A stretch of DNA of 64,000 nucleotides from positions 496,001-560,000 of the forward strand of contig CAWJLS010000005.1 of NCBI GenBank assembly GCA_963843755.1. Direction: 5' to 3'. Every line of letters starts with the position of its first letter. Position 1 is the stretch's first letter. Positions 1-9,333 of the stretch are shown one piece after another. The position numbers and the translations under genes were made by a program. Below the pieces are notes generated by a model, which saw only the letters and a program-made list of their open reading frames with translations, was not told where the DNA came from and searched no databases. Source of the stretch: CAWJLS01 sp963843755 (GTDB lineage Bacteria; Acidobacteriota; Thermoanaerobaculia; Multivoradales; DATKCC01).

Positions 1-1197
1 TCCATGGGCGGCGCGTCGATCCGCCAGGCGAAGGCGGCGCTCGAGCTCGCCCTCTCCCGCCTCCGGCCCCAGGACAGCTTCAACATCATCCGCTTCGACT
101 CCCGGACCGACGCCCTCTTCCAGCAGAGCCTGCCGGCCGACCCGCGCGCCCTCGAGATGGCCCATCTGTTCGTCGACTCCCTGGAGGCCGGGGGCGGCAC
201 CGAGATGTTCCCGGCGCTCCGCCTCGCCCTGGACACGCCGCCGGTGCGCGGCGCGGTGCGCCAGGTGGTCTTCATCACCGACGGCGCGGTGGCGGACGAG
301 GACCGCCTGTTCGCCACCATCCAGGAGCGGCTCGGCGCCACGCGCCTGTTCACCGTCGGCATCGGCTCGGCGCCCAACGGCCACTTCATGCGCCGGGCGG
401 CGGAGCTGGGCCGGGGCAGCTTCACCTACATCAGCCGGCCGGAGGAGGTGGGGCCGCGCATGGCGGAGCTGTTCGCCAAGATCGACAGCCCGGTGCTGAC
501 CGACCTGGAGGTGGAATGGAGCGACCCCGGAGCGGAGACCTGGCCCGAGCGCGTCCCCGACCTCTACGCCGGCGAGCCGCTGGTGGTGGCGGCGCGGCTG
601 CCGGGGGTGGCGCCCGGCTCCTTGACCGGGCGGTCGGCCCCGTCCGTCCACATTCGCGGCCGGCGCGGGGACCGCGCCTGGCGGGTCGACGAGCGCCTGG
701 ACCGCCTGGCTGCTGCGCGTACTGTCGCCGGCGGCGGTGGCAGTGGTGGTGGCGGCGAGCGGGAAGGGGTCGCCAAGCTCTGGGCACGGCGCAAGATCGT
801 CGCCCTGATGGATCAGCGGACCGCGGGCGCGCCGGAGGACGTGGTCCGCCAGGAGGTGATCGACGTCGCCCTGGCCCACCACCTGGTCTCGAAGTACACC
901 GCGCTGGTGGCGGTGGACGCGACCCCGGTCGCCGAGCTGCGGCCGGCCGGAGAGCGCGCCCGGACCCGCCGGCTGCCGGTCAACCTGCCGGCTGGGTGGC
1001 AGGCGGAGACAGTGTTCGGCACCATGCCGACGACGGGCACGCCGGAACGGCTTCTCCTGCTGCTCGGCCTGATCGCCTGCGCGGCGGGAGCCCTGCTGCT
1101 CGGCGGGGCGCGGCTGGTCCCTCGGTGGAGCACGTCGGGGTCGCCGGCTCGCTGGATGCCCGGCTGGGGCGGCCGGCGGGCGGGGAGGGAGCGGTGA
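1..1197 (+). CDS. VWA-domain sortase-target protein, 5' part missing
   Basis: This is the C-terminal part of a von Willebrand factor A protein of the type encoded beside a dedicated sortase. The frame is open at the window edge and enters at the MIDAS loop (S-M-G-G), so the signal peptide, the usual VIT domain and the first metal-binding residues lie outside. VWA strands are visible (VFITDGAVADE, LFTVGIGSAPNG). They are followed by a beta-rich region, a Gly-rich linker (about 730-770) and, near the end, MPTTG (1024-1038), a hydrophobic helix and an Arg-rich tail, which is a sorting-signal layout. The stop codon overlaps the sortase start (GTGA). It is probably a cell-surface adhesive or binding protein processed by the next gene product; its ligand is unknown. 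Confidence 0.85.
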   Translation, partial: SMGGASIRQAKAALELALSRLRPQDSFNIIRFDSRTDALFQQSLPADPRALEMAHLFVDSLEAGGGTEMFPALRLALDTPPVRGAVRQVVFITDGAVADEDRLFATIQERLGATRLFTVGIGSAPNGHFMRRAAELGRGSFTYISRPEEVGPRMAELFAKIDSPVLTDLEVEWSDPGAETWPERVPDLYAGEPLVVAARLPGVAPGSLTGRSAPSVHIRGRRGDRAWRVDERLDRLAAARTVAGGGGSGGGGEREGVAKLWARRKIVALMDQRTAGAPEDVVRQEVIDVALAHHLVSKYTALVAVDATPVAELRPAGERARTRRLPVNLPAGWQAETVFGTMPTTGTPERLLLLLGLIACAAGALLLGGARLVPRWSTSGSPARWMPGWGGRRAGRER

Positions 1198-2093
1198 CCG
1201 TCGCGGGGACCGCCGAGCGAGGGAGCGGCCGGGGCCGTGGGTCCTACCGCGCGGTCTGCGCTCTGGCCCGGACTCGGGCCCGGACTTGGGCCCGGACTCG
1301 GGCCCGGACTTGGGCCCGGACTTGGGCCCGGACTTGGGCCCGGACTTGGGGCTGGACCGGGGGGCGGGCAGCGGGTCACCTGCGGCGGATCGCCCGTCTG
1401 CGGCTCGCCGCCTACCTTCTGCTCGCCGTGGGGGCCGGCTCCCTCGCCTCGGCCGCCTGGATCCCGGCCAAGGCCGCCCTGGGGCAGGTTCTCCTGGAGC
1501 GGGCGTGGGAGCGCGTGGTCAGCGGCACCGGCGACCCGCGGCCCTGGCCCTGGGCCGACACCCGGCCGATCGCCCGCCTGAGCGCGCCGCGCCTGGGGGA
1601 GCGGCTGCTGGTGCTCGAAGGGGCGTCCGGCGCGACCCTCGCCTGGGGGCCCGGCCACCTCTCCGGCACGGCGGCGCTCGGCGCGGCGGCCTCCGGTCGG
1701 GAGCGGGGAGGCGAGGCCGGCCCCCATCCCGGCCCTGCTGCCCCCGAGCCTGGGCGGAGCACCGGTGGCAACGCGGTCATCGCGGGCCACCGGGACACCC
1801 ATTTCGCCTTCCTGGAGCACCTGGTTCCCGGTGACCGTCTGGAGGTCGAGACGGTCGCCGGCGGCGGCACCGAGCGCACCGCATACCGGGTCGAGGAGAT
1901 CGAGGTGGTCGACGAGCACGACACCCGCTGGCTCGCTGCCACCCGCGACCCGGTGCTCACGCTGATCACCTGCTACCCGTTCGACGCGGTCGCCCCGGGC
2001 GGCCCGCTCCGCTTCGTGGTGCGGGCCGTTCGCGCATCGAGGGAGCTACCCGACGCGGGGGAGCCGGCCGATGCGGGGGAGCCAGTCGATTGA
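1194..2093 (+). CDS. Sortase (class D/GN-like) partnered with the VWA protein
   Basis: A membrane-anchored transpeptidase of 299 residues, starting at GTG 1194, which overlaps the upstream stop and implies translational coupling. The N-terminus carries a low-complexity Arg-Thr-Trp-Ala run encoded by a 12-bp tandem repeat. It is followed by one transmembrane helix (about residues 68-90) and the sortase barrel. The catalytic triad is visible: His199 in GHRDTHF, Cys260 in LITCYPF and Arg273 in PLRFVVRA. The family cleaves an LPxTG-like signal; the neighbouring MPTTG is the obvious substrate. Gram-negative sortases of this type occur as such two-gene pairs. A Gly/Pro/Glu-rich insert precedes the catalytic His. 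Confidence 0.9.
   Translation: MTVAGTAERGSGRGRGSYRAVCALARTRARTWARTRARTWARTWARTWARTWGWTGGRAAGHLRRIARLRLAAYLLLAVGAGSLASAAWIPAKAALGQVLLERAWERVVSGTGDPRPWPWADTRPIARLSAPRLGERLLVLEGASGATLAWGPGHLSGTAALGAAASGRERGGEAGPHPGPAAPEPGRSTGGNAVIAGHRDTHFAFLEHLVPGDRLEVETVAGGGTERTAYRVEEIEVVDEHDTRWLAATRDPVLTLITCYPFDAVAPGGPLRFVVRAVRASRELPDAGEPADAGEPVD
1266..1349 (+). repeat. 12-bp tandem repeat (about seven units) inside the sortase gene
   Basis: The unit CCCGGACTTGGG, with a C/T change in some copies, runs head to tail for about seven units. It encodes alternating R-T-W-A and R-T-R-A in the sortase cytoplasmic N-terminus. Each junction forms GGGCCC palindromes. Because the period is a multiple of three, copy-number change would keep the frame. 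Confidence 0.9.
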
Positions 2094-2098
2094 CGGGC

Positions 2099-2734
2099 TC
2101 ACTTGGTGCCGAACATGCGGTCGCCGGCGTCGCCGAGGCCGGGGACGATGTAGCCGTGGTCGTTGAGCCGCTCGTCGATCGCGGCGGTGAAGATCGGCAC
2201 GCCGGGGTGGCTTGCGTGCACCGCCCGGAGGCCCTCGGGCGTGGCCAGCAGGCAGACCAGCTTGAGTGAGCGGGGGCGCTCGGCGGAGAGACGGTCGAGC
2301 GCCGCCACGGCCGAGCCGCCGGTGGCGAGCATGGGATCGACCACGATGACGTCGCGGATCGAGAGGTTGGGCGGGGTCTTGTAGTAGTACTCCCGCGGCT
2401 CCAGGGTCTGCTCGTCGCGGGACAGGCCGATGTGTCCGACGCGGGCCGACGGGAAGACCTCGAGGAAGCCGTCGAGGATGCCCTGGCCGGCGCGCAGGAT
2501 GCCGACGAAGACGAGCTTCTTGCCCTCGAGCATCCGCGCCTCCATGGTCGCCACCGGGGTCTCCACGGTGTGGGCGACGAGCGGCAGGTCGCGGGTCGCC
2601 TCGTAGGCCAGCAGCATGCTGATCTCCCGGGTGAGCGCCCGGAAGGTCGCGGTCGACGTGGTGCGCTCGCGCATCAGGGTCAGCTTGTGCTGGATCGCGG
2701 GGTGGTCGATGACGACGACGCGGCTCTCATTCAT
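2099..2734 (-). CDS. upp: Uracil phosphoribosyltransferase
   Basis: Converts uracil and PRPP to UMP in pyrimidine salvage (cytoplasmic). The 211 residues match the usual family length. The type-I PRTase PRPP loop is seen as VVDPMLATGGSA, and the uracil-binding C-terminus as GYIVPGLGDAGDRMFGT. The N-terminal KLTLMRERTTST and the central GILRAGQG segments are also typical. The start is the ATG at 2734, matching the conserved N-terminus. The gene is convergent with the sortase gene, with only 5 bp between the stop codons, and lies downstream of the reductase gene on the same strand. Confidence 0.96.
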   Translation of the reverse strand: MNESRVVVIDHPAIQHKLTLMRERTTSTATFRALTREISMLLAYEATRDLPLVAHTVETPVATMEARMLEGKKLVFVGILRAGQGILDGFLEVFPSARVGHIGLSRDEQTLEPREYYYKTPPNLSIRDVIVVDPMLATGGSAVAALDRLSAERPRSLKLVCLLATPEGLRAVHASHPGVPIFTAAIDERLNDHGYIVPGLGDAGDRMFGTK

Positions 2735-2778
2735 TGGCGGATCCTCCGGCGCGAGGTTAGCGTAGCGGCGGGCGCGCG

Positions 2779-4305
2779 TCACTCGCCGGTTTCGAGCGCG
2801 GCCTCGAGCTGGAAGCCGACGGCGCGCAGGCGCTCGACCAGCGGCATGCCGAGGGCCGATGCCGGGGTGAGCACGCCGCCGGGCAACCCGTCGGCCTCGC
2901 CGAGCGCCAGGCAGAGGGCCGACTCGCCGAGCATCCGGGCGGTGGCGCCGTAGCCCGGGTCGAGGCCGACGGCGACCCGGGTCCGCACCCGCAGCGCCGA
3001 CGGACCGTCGGCTTTGCCCTGCGCCTGGTCGCCGCTCCGGTCGCCGACCTGGTCTCCGCTCTCGCCGCCGCTCTCGCCGAACACGTCGATCCGGAACCGC
3101 CCGCGTTCGCGCTCCGCGGCGGACGGCCCCTCGCCCGGGTCGGGCAGCAGGAAGGCCCGGAGCGCCCAGGCGGTGGCCGGCAGGGCGGCGGCGGCGGTGA
3201 AGGCGGTGAGCGCGGCCGATACCGCCGTCGCCCGCAGCCTTCCCGGCAGACCGCGCCCCGTGTCGACCGCCTCGTCGTAGCGGAAGTCCGTGCCGTAGGG
3301 GTCGCCCAGCAGGGCGTTGGACCGGCGCACGATGCGAGTGTTGATGCCGGACATGAGAAACGGCGCTGTCCACATGCCGCGGTCCGAGTCGAGGGCGGCA
3401 CCGCCCGAGCGTTTCCTGCTCGTTCGACCGGCCCTGGGGCGGCGCTCGCCGGAGCGCTCGGGTACCAGGGCGTACGGGTCGGCCAGCAGGCGCCTGACCG
3501 CGCGGTCGGCGCGCGCCTCCGCCATGATCTCGAAGAGGCTCGCCACCGTGCCGCCGCTCATCTTGCCGCGGATGGAGCGCACTCGCATGCGCGCGCGGCG
3601 GAGCGAGCGGCCCTCCGCGGCGAGCCGCCGGTGGGCGAGGAAGACGCCGAGATCCGAGGGGATCGAGTCGAACCCGCAGCAGTGGACGATCCGGGCGCCG
3701 CTCGCCTTCGCCGGCTCGTGGAGCTCGTCGACCGTACGTCGCATCCACGGCACCTCGCCGCTCAGGTCGCAGGAGTCGGTGCCGAGCTCGGCGCAGAGCC
3801 GCGCCAGGGGGGTCCCGAAACGGGCGTAGGGGCCGACCGTGGTGCAGATCACCCGGGCGCGGGCGACCATGGGGCGAAGCGACTCCGGGTCGAGGGCGTC
3901 GGCCACCACGAGCGGCAGGCTCGGGGACCTGGGGCTCAGGGATCTGGAGCCCGGGGAACTGGATCTCGAGGAGCTGGGGCTCGGCGGACCGGAGGAGGCG
4001 GGGATCCCGCCGGTGAGCTCTCGGCGGAGCGCCTCGAGCTTCTCCCGGTCGCGCCCCGCCAGGGCGAGGCTCACCCTGCCGCTCGTGACGTCCGGATGCT
4101 CGGCCAGGTAGCGGGCCACCAGGCGGCCGGTGAAGCCGGTGGCGCCCCAGAGGACGATGTCCCACTCCTTCGGATCGTGCTGCTCCTGCCGAGTCCGTGC
4201 AGGGCTCGCGCCCGGCGGTGGGGCGGGGCGGGAGGTCCCAGAGGGGGAGCGGGGCGTCTCGGCACCGGGACGGTCGCCGGGGCTCTCGGAGGTCGGTCGC
4301 GCCAT
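2779..4305 (-). CDS. Saccharopine dehydrogenase-like / trans-acting enoyl reductase family protein
   Basis: A Rossmann-fold NAD(P)-binding protein of 508 residues. After a Pro-rich N-terminal stretch of about 45 residues comes WDIVLWGATGFTGRLVARYL, the nucleotide-binding loop. It is followed by LALAGRDREKLEALR and CTTVGPYARFG, CDLSGEVPWMR and IVHCCGFDSIPSDLG, which are hallmarks of the Sccpdh/enoyl reductase group. That group includes mycobacterial trans-acting enoyl reductases used in lipid synthesis. The substrate here is unknown. A Ser/Pro-rich insert of about 30 residues (3925-4010) interrupts the Rossmann domain and looks like a local repeat expansion. It lies 44 bp upstream of upp and may be cotranscribed with it. 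Confidence 0.85.
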   Translation of the reverse strand: MARPTSESPGDRPGAETPRSPSGTSRPAPPPGASPARTRQEQHDPKEWDIVLWGATGFTGRLVARYLAEHPDVTSGRVSLALAGRDREKLEALRRELTGGIPASSGPPSPSSSRSSSPGSRSLSPRSPSLPLVVADALDPESLRPMVARARVICTTVGPYARFGTPLARLCAELGTDSCDLSGEVPWMRRTVDELHEPAKASGARIVHCCGFDSIPSDLGVFLAHRRLAAEGRSLRRARMRVRSIRGKMSGGTVASLFEIMAEARADRAVRRLLADPYALVPERSGERRPRAGRTSRKRSGGAALDSDRGMWTAPFLMSGINTRIVRRSNALLGDPYGTDFRYDEAVDTGRGLPGRLRATAVSAALTAFTAAAALPATAWALRAFLLPDPGEGPSAAERERGRFRIDVFGESGGESGDQVGDRSGDQAQGKADGPSALRVRTRVAVGLDPGYGATARMLGESALCLALGEADGLPGGVLTPASALGMPLVERLRAVGFQLEAALETGE

Positions 4306-4531
4306 GGCGGAATCGTATCCTTCGCCTCGGGCTCGTGCTCCCTGGCGTTGGCCAACCGGCGCTCTGACCTTGTCCTGCCCCTGTTTTAGCGCTGTCTTGA
4401 CGGTGCCTTGACGGGGTCGGTGGCCGCCGTGATACTGAGCCGCCGGCCGGCCGTCGGCCCCGCACGCCCAGACCGCTCAGGCGGTTCCGACTGGGGTGAA
4501 GGAACGGCCGGCAGCCCTGAAAGGAGCGCCC

Positions 4532-7500
4532 ATGCCTCGCCCGTGGAGCCGTCCCCCGTTTCGCTCGTCCCGTCGGTCCCCCGCACCCCCGGCCGCGCTC
4601 TTCTGGGCAACCGTGGCGATCGTGTCGTTGCTCCTTCTGCCGGCCGGTGCCCAGGGCGCCGCGGCCCCCGAGAGGAGCGGCGCCGGAAACGGGGCTGCCC
4701 CGACCGATCCGCTGGCCGGGCTCGGCTACCGGTCGATCGGCCCCGCGGCCGGCGGGCGGGTGGCGAAGGTGACCGGCGTCCCCGGCGACCCCCTGACCTA
4801 CTACGCCGCGACCGCCGGGGGCGGCGTCTGGCGGAGCGTCGACGGCGGCTTCGCCTGGGAGAGCGTCTTCGACGACGAGCCGACCAGCTCGACCGGCGCG
4901 ATCGCGGTGGCGCCGTCCGATCCGAACGTCGTCTACGTCGGCTCCGGCGAGGCCAACATCCGGGGCAACGTCTCCACGGGTGACGGCATCTACCGCTCGA
5001 CCGACGGCGGCGCCACCTGGGAGCACGTCTGGAGCCAGCGCGGCCAGATCGGGGCGATCGCCGTCCACCCGACGAACCCGGACGTGGCCTTCGCGGCGGT
5101 CCTGGGGCACGCCTGGGGACCGAACCCGGAGCGGGGCGTCTACCGGACCGAGGACGGCGGCGCCACCTGGGAGCGGGTGCTCTTTCGCGACCAGGACACG
5201 GGCGCCATCGACGTGGTCGTCGACCCGAGCAACCCGCGGATCGTCTTCGCCGGCCTCTGGCAGGTGCGGCGGTTCCCCTGGGGGCTGACCAGTGGCGGGC
5301 CGGGGAGCGGCCTGTTCGTCTCCAGGGACGGCGGCGACACCTGGACCGAGCTGGGCGCCGCGGCGGCGGAGGGTTCGGGCGGCGGCCCTGATTCTGGGGC
5401 GGGCGCCGGGGGGGACCCCGGAACAGGCTCCGGAGGCGGCTACGGGACAAACGGCGCCGGCCTTCCGGCCAGGCCCTGGGGGCGGGTCGGCGTGCGCATC
5501 GCGCCGTCGGCGCCGGACCGGGTCTACGCCCTGATCGAGGCGGAGGAGGGCGGGCTGTTCCGATCCGACGACGGCGGCCGGAGCTGGGAGCTGGTCAACC
5601 CGAGCCGTGGCCTGCGACAGCGCTCCTGGTACTACTCCTGCCTGAGCGTCGATCCGTACGATCCGGACACGGTCTGGTTCCCCCAGGTCTCGATGCTGCG
5701 AACCATCGACGGCGGGGCGACGGTGCTGTCGGCGGAGGCGGGCGGCTGGGACTACCACGACGTCTGGATCGATCCGGAGAACCCGAGCCGGATGATCGTC
5801 GGCAGCGACGCCGGAGTGTCGCTGAGCTCTGACGGCGGCGCGACCTGGCGCCGGCCGCCGTTGCCGATCTCCCAGGCCTACCACGTGGCGACCGACACCC
5901 GGACGCCGTACCGGGTGATGGCGACGCTCCAGGACTTCGGGACCGCCTCCGGGCCGAGCGACAGCCTCCACGACGGTGGGATCTACCTCTCCGACTGGCA
6001 CGGCGTGGGCGGCGGCGAGGCCGGCCACATCGTCGCCGATCCCGACGACCCGGACGTGGTCTACGCCGGCGAGTACCTGGGCTATCTGTCACGCCACGAC
6101 GAGGCGTCGGGCGAGTCCCGCAACGTCTCCGCCTACCCGTGGAACGGCTCGGGTCACGGGGCCGGGGACCTGAAGTACCGTTTCCAGTGGACCGCGCCGA
6201 TCGCCCTCTCGCCCCACGATCACCGGGTCGTCTACCACGGCGCCAACGTGCTCTTCCGGTCGGCCGACGGGGGCCGGACCTGGCGGGCGATCAGCCCTGA
6301 CCTGACTCGCAACGACCCCGACAGGCAACGCTGGGCGGGCGGTCCGATCACCGGCGACAACACCGGAGTCGAGTTCTACGACACGATCTTCGCGGTCGCC
6401 GAGTCGCCGGTCGAGGCGGGGGTGATCTGGGTCGGCAGCGATGACGGCCTGGTCCACGTGACCCGGGACGGCGGCGGCCACTGGGCCGACGTCACCGGCA
6501 ACGTCCCCGGCATCCCCGAGTGGGGCACGGTCACCACGATCGAGCCGTCGCGCCGCGACGCCGCCACGGCCTGGCTGGTGGTCGACGCCCATCGTCTGGA
6601 CGACCCGCGCCCGTACCTCTGGGTGACCCGTGACTACGGCGCCCATTGGCGCTCGCTGGTCGGGGGCCTTCCGGACGTCCTGGCGAAGGCCGACCCGGCC
6701 GGCGGCGACCGGTCGCTGTTCGTCGTCCGGGAGGATCCGGCGGTCGACGGGCTGCTCTACCTGGGCGGCGAGCGCGGGGTGTTCGCCTCTTGGGACGGCG
6801 GGGCGAGCTGGCGCTCCCTGCGCCTCGACCTGCCGGCCGTGCCGGTGACCGACCTGCGGGTGGCCGACCGTGACGGGGACGGCGACCTGGTGGTCGCCAC
6901 CAAGGGGCGCTCGCTCTGGATCCTCGACGACCTGACGCCGGTGCGCACCCTCGCGTCGCTCGCCGATGGCAAGCTCCACCTCCTGCCGCCCCGGCCGGCG
7001 GTGCGCCGGCGGGCGCGCTCGGTGCTCGGCAGCAAGGACGGGGCGGCGGAGAACCCGCCGGCCGGCGCCCTGATCACCTACTGGCTACCCGCGGCACCGC
7101 CCGAGGGCACGGAGCTGACGCTCGAGGTGCTCGACGGCGCGGGCCGGGTGGTGCGTACCCTGCGGAGCACGCCCGAGCCCCAGCCGATCGGCCCCGATCA
7201 CCCGGACTGGCCGCCGGGCCTGGAGGTGAAGCCGGCCTTGACCGCGAACGCCGGGATCAACCGTGCGTCCTGGGACCTGACCTGGGACGGCGCCGGCTTC
7301 ATCGACGGCGCGATGATCGACTGGGGCGACCCGACCGCGGGGCCCTGGGCGCTGCCGGGCGACTACACCCTGCGGCTGAGCGTGGGGGAGGAGACCGCGA
7401 CGGCGCCGTTGATCGTGGTGGCCGACCCGCGGGTCGAGGTGTCGCAGCCCGACCTCGAGGCCCAGCTCGCCTTCGCCCTGTCCCTGCGGGACGACCTGCG

Positions 7501-8011
7501 GCGGCTGATCGCGGACGTGGAGCGGATCGACAGCGTGCGGGACCAGATCGAGCAGCGCAACGAGCTGCTCCGGGCCGGCGGGGCCGAGGCGGACGGGGAG
7601 GGCCCGGAAGGGTCCGGGGACGACAGGTCCGGGGACGGAGCGTCCGAGAAGACGGCGACAGGCGCCCTGATCGAGCAGGGGGAGGAGATCCTCGGGCACC
7701 TCGACGTGATCGCCCACGCCCTCTACTCGCCCGACGCCGAGGTCACCTACGACATCCTGGCCGGCCGCCACGGCGGCGCCAAGCTCTACTCCCAGCTCTC
7801 GCCGCTCTACAGCTTCGTCAACGAGGCGGACGGGGCGCCGACCCAGGGGATGCGGCAGGTGGCCGCGGAGCTCGAGAGCCGGCTGGCGGCCCGGGAGGCG
7901 GAGCTGAAAACCGTGCTCGACGACGGCGTGACGGCGCTCAACCGCAAGGCGGCCGCGCTGGCTGTGCCGTACGTGGTCGTTCCGCACGGGCCGAAGGCGA
8001 CCGAGCCGTAG
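4532..8011 (+). CDS. Secreted BNR/sortilin-like beta-propeller protein
   Basis: A 1159-residue exported protein. The ATG at 4532 is preceded by AAGGAG at 4521-4526, so I prefer it to the in-frame GTG 36 bases upstream. The N-terminus has an Arg-rich start and a hydrophobic helix ending near LPAGAQGAA, a signal peptide. Many Asp-box/BNR repeats follow (VDGGFAWE, TDGGATWE, EDGGATWE, RDGGDTW, SSDGGATW, DGGRTW, DGGGHW, WDGGASW), as in sortilin/VPS10 and sialidase-like propellers. The C-terminal 350 residues hold a beta-sandwich and a coiled helical region. No sialidase catalytic set is evident, so enzymatic activity is not claimed. This architecture is common in soil and marine bacteria, with unclear function. 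Confidence 0.85.
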   Translation: MPRPWSRPPFRSSRRSPAPPAALFWATVAIVSLLLLPAGAQGAAAPERSGAGNGAAPTDPLAGLGYRSIGPAAGGRVAKVTGVPGDPLTYYAATAGGGVWRSVDGGFAWESVFDDEPTSSTGAIAVAPSDPNVVYVGSGEANIRGNVSTGDGIYRSTDGGATWEHVWSQRGQIGAIAVHPTNPDVAFAAVLGHAWGPNPERGVYRTEDGGATWERVLFRDQDTGAIDVVVDPSNPRIVFAGLWQVRRFPWGLTSGGPGSGLFVSRDGGDTWTELGAAAAEGSGGGPDSGAGAGGDPGTGSGGGYGTNGAGLPARPWGRVGVRIAPSAPDRVYALIEAEEGGLFRSDDGGRSWELVNPSRGLRQRSWYYSCLSVDPYDPDTVWFPQVSMLRTIDGGATVLSAEAGGWDYHDVWIDPENPSRMIVGSDAGVSLSSDGGATWRRPPLPISQAYHVATDTRTPYRVMATLQDFGTASGPSDSLHDGGIYLSDWHGVGGGEAGHIVADPDDPDVVYAGEYLGYLSRHDEASGESRNVSAYPWNGSGHGAGDLKYRFQWTAPIALSPHDHRVVYHGANVLFRSADGGRTWRAISPDLTRNDPDRQRWAGGPITGDNTGVEFYDTIFAVAESPVEAGVIWVGSDDGLVHVTRDGGGHWADVTGNVPGIPEWGTVTTIEPSRRDAATAWLVVDAHRLDDPRPYLWVTRDYGAHWRSLVGGLPDVLAKADPAGGDRSLFVVREDPAVDGLLYLGGERGVFASWDGGASWRSLRLDLPAVPVTDLRVADRDGDGDLVVATKGRSLWILDDLTPVRTLASLADGKLHLLPPRPAVRRRARSVLGSKDGAAENPPAGALITYWLPAAPPEGTELTLEVLDGAGRVVRTLRSTPEPQPIGPDHPDWPPGLEVKPALTANAGINRASWDLTWDGAGFIDGAMIDWGDPTAGPWALPGDYTLRLSVGEETATAPLIVVADPRVEVSQPDLEAQLAFALSLRDDLRRLIADVERIDSVRDQIEQRNELLRAGGAEADGEGPEGSGDDRSGDGASEKTATGALIEQGEEILGHLDVIAHALYSPDAEVTYDILAGRHGGAKLYSQLSPLYSFVNEADGAPTQGMRQVAAELESRLAAREAELKTVLDDGVTALNRKAAALAVPYVVVPHGPKATEP

Positions 8012-8103
8012 ACGCTTCCAGGCGGACGGCGGGGGTTTGCTACGATGCGCTCCGGCGCCTCGTCCAGCCCTCGTTCGATCTCTCAATGTTCCGGAGGTCC
8101 CCC

Positions 8104-9057
8104 ATGCGATCCCTGCCCTCGCAGGCTTTCTCGTCCCGCCGCGCGCCGTCCTCGGCGCTCCTGCCGCTCCTGCTGGCGTCGCTCCTCGTCGCGGTCTTCT
8201 CCGTCGGGCCGGTCCGGGCGCAGCAGCAGGACTTTTCCGACGTCAAGATCGAAACCGTCCTGGTCTCCCAGGGCGTCTGGATGCTCGTCGGAGCCGGCGG
8301 CAACATCGGTGTCTCGGCCGGGGAGGACGGCGTCTTCCTGATCGACGACCAGTTCGCGCCGCTGACCGACAAGATCCGCGCCGCGGTCGCCAAGTTCAGC
8401 ACGAAGCCGATCCGCTTCGTCCTCAACACCCACTGGCACGGCGACCACACCGGCGGCAACGAGCACCTGGGGGAGGGGGGCGCGGTGATCGTCGCCAACG
8501 ACAACGTGCGCCAGCGGCTGAGCGCCAAGCAGCCCAAGCAGGGCGGGGACCGGGAGGTCCCGGCGACGCCGAAGGCCGCCCTGCCGGTGATCACCTACGC
8601 CCAGGACATCACCTTCTACCTCAACGGCGACACCATCCACGCCATCCACGTCGCGCCGGCCCACACCGACGGCGACTCGATCGTCTACTTCGAGAAGGCG
8701 GACGTGGTCCACATGGGCGACGTCTACTTCGAGAGCGGGTACCCGTTCGTCGACCTGTCGAGCGGCGGCTCGGTCCAGGGCGTGGTCGACGGCGTCGAGC
8801 GGGCGCTCGAGCTGGTCGGTCCGAACACCAAGGTGATCCCCGGCCACGGCAAGATGTCGGACCGCGCCGGCCTGATCGCCTACCGGGACATGCTCAAGAC
8901 CCTCATCGGCCGGGTGGCGGCGATGAAGTCGGCGGGCAAGAGCCTGGAGGAGATCCAGGCGGCCAAGCCGACCGCGGAGTTCGACGAGCGCTGGGGCGGC
9001 GGGTTCATCTCTCCCGACAAGATGGTGGCGACCGTCTTCCAGAGCCTGGGAGGCTAG
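8104..9057 (+). CDS. Secreted metallo-beta-lactamase-fold hydrolase
   Basis: A 317-residue exported MBL-fold enzyme. The start at 8104 has GGAGGT at 8093-8098; an ATG at 8086 would add six residues and lacks this spacing. The signal peptide ends near GPVRA-QQQ. The zinc site is seen as THWHGDHTGG, with later ligands in HVAPAHTDGDS and PGHGKM. The family includes cyclases, quinoprotein relay proteins and lactamases, so the substrate is not predictable. The stop codon TAG lies inside the CTAG that begins the adjacent fold-back element. Confidence 0.88.
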   Translation: MRSLPSQAFSSRRAPSSALLPLLLASLLVAVFSVGPVRAQQQDFSDVKIETVLVSQGVWMLVGAGGNIGVSAGEDGVFLIDDQFAPLTDKIRAAVAKFSTKPIRFVLNTHWHGDHTGGNEHLGEGGAVIVANDNVRQRLSAKQPKQGGDREVPATPKAALPVITYAQDITFYLNGDTIHAIHVAPAHTDGDSIVYFEKADVVHMGDVYFESGYPFVDLSSGGSVQGVVDGVERALELVGPNTKVIPGHGKMSDRAGLIAYRDMLKTLIGRVAAMKSAGKSLEEIQAAKPTAEFDERWGGGFISPDKMVATVFQSLGG

Positions 9058-9333
9058 GAGTCTGCGCGGCAGGACCACGTGACCGCGTTGCGAGCGCCGC
9101 AGGCTCGGATGCAAGGCGCTCGCGACGTAGGCGATGCGGTGGCATCGTTGAGGAGCGACAACGCCGCAGATGAGCCTGCGCCGTCGCAACCCTGTGGGCG
9201 CGCGGGGGTTGCGGACATCTCCTTTGTTGCTCCTCGTCGACGATGCGACAGCATCGCCTCCTCGTCGCGCCTCGGATCTGCACGCGCAAGACCCGCGCGC
9301 GCGGCCGCGCGGTCCTGCCGCGCAGACTCCTAG
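9054..9333. mobile_element. MITE-like fold-back element, full-length copy, CTAG-bounded
   Basis: A 280-bp element with perfect 23-bp terminal inverted repeats (9054-9076 and 9311-9333, beginning CTAGGAGTCTGC). The interior is also an imperfect inverted repeat: GGCGATGCGGTGGCATCG near 9130 pairs with CGACAGCATCGCC near 9247. It has no coding capacity of its own. Both flanking convergent genes take their TAG stop codons from the CTAG ends. A shorter relative lies at 27576-27719. Confidence 0.85.

Noticed and set aside
1266..1349. CRISPR-like array
   Set aside because: The repeats are contiguous 12-bp units without spacers and lie within a coding sequence.
2735..6028. Very long minus-strand reading frame extending upstream from upp across the reductase and BNR genes
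   Set aside because: Only the last 211 residues are upp. The rest is Pro/Arg/Gly low-complexity antisense or off-frame sequence in GC-rich DNA.
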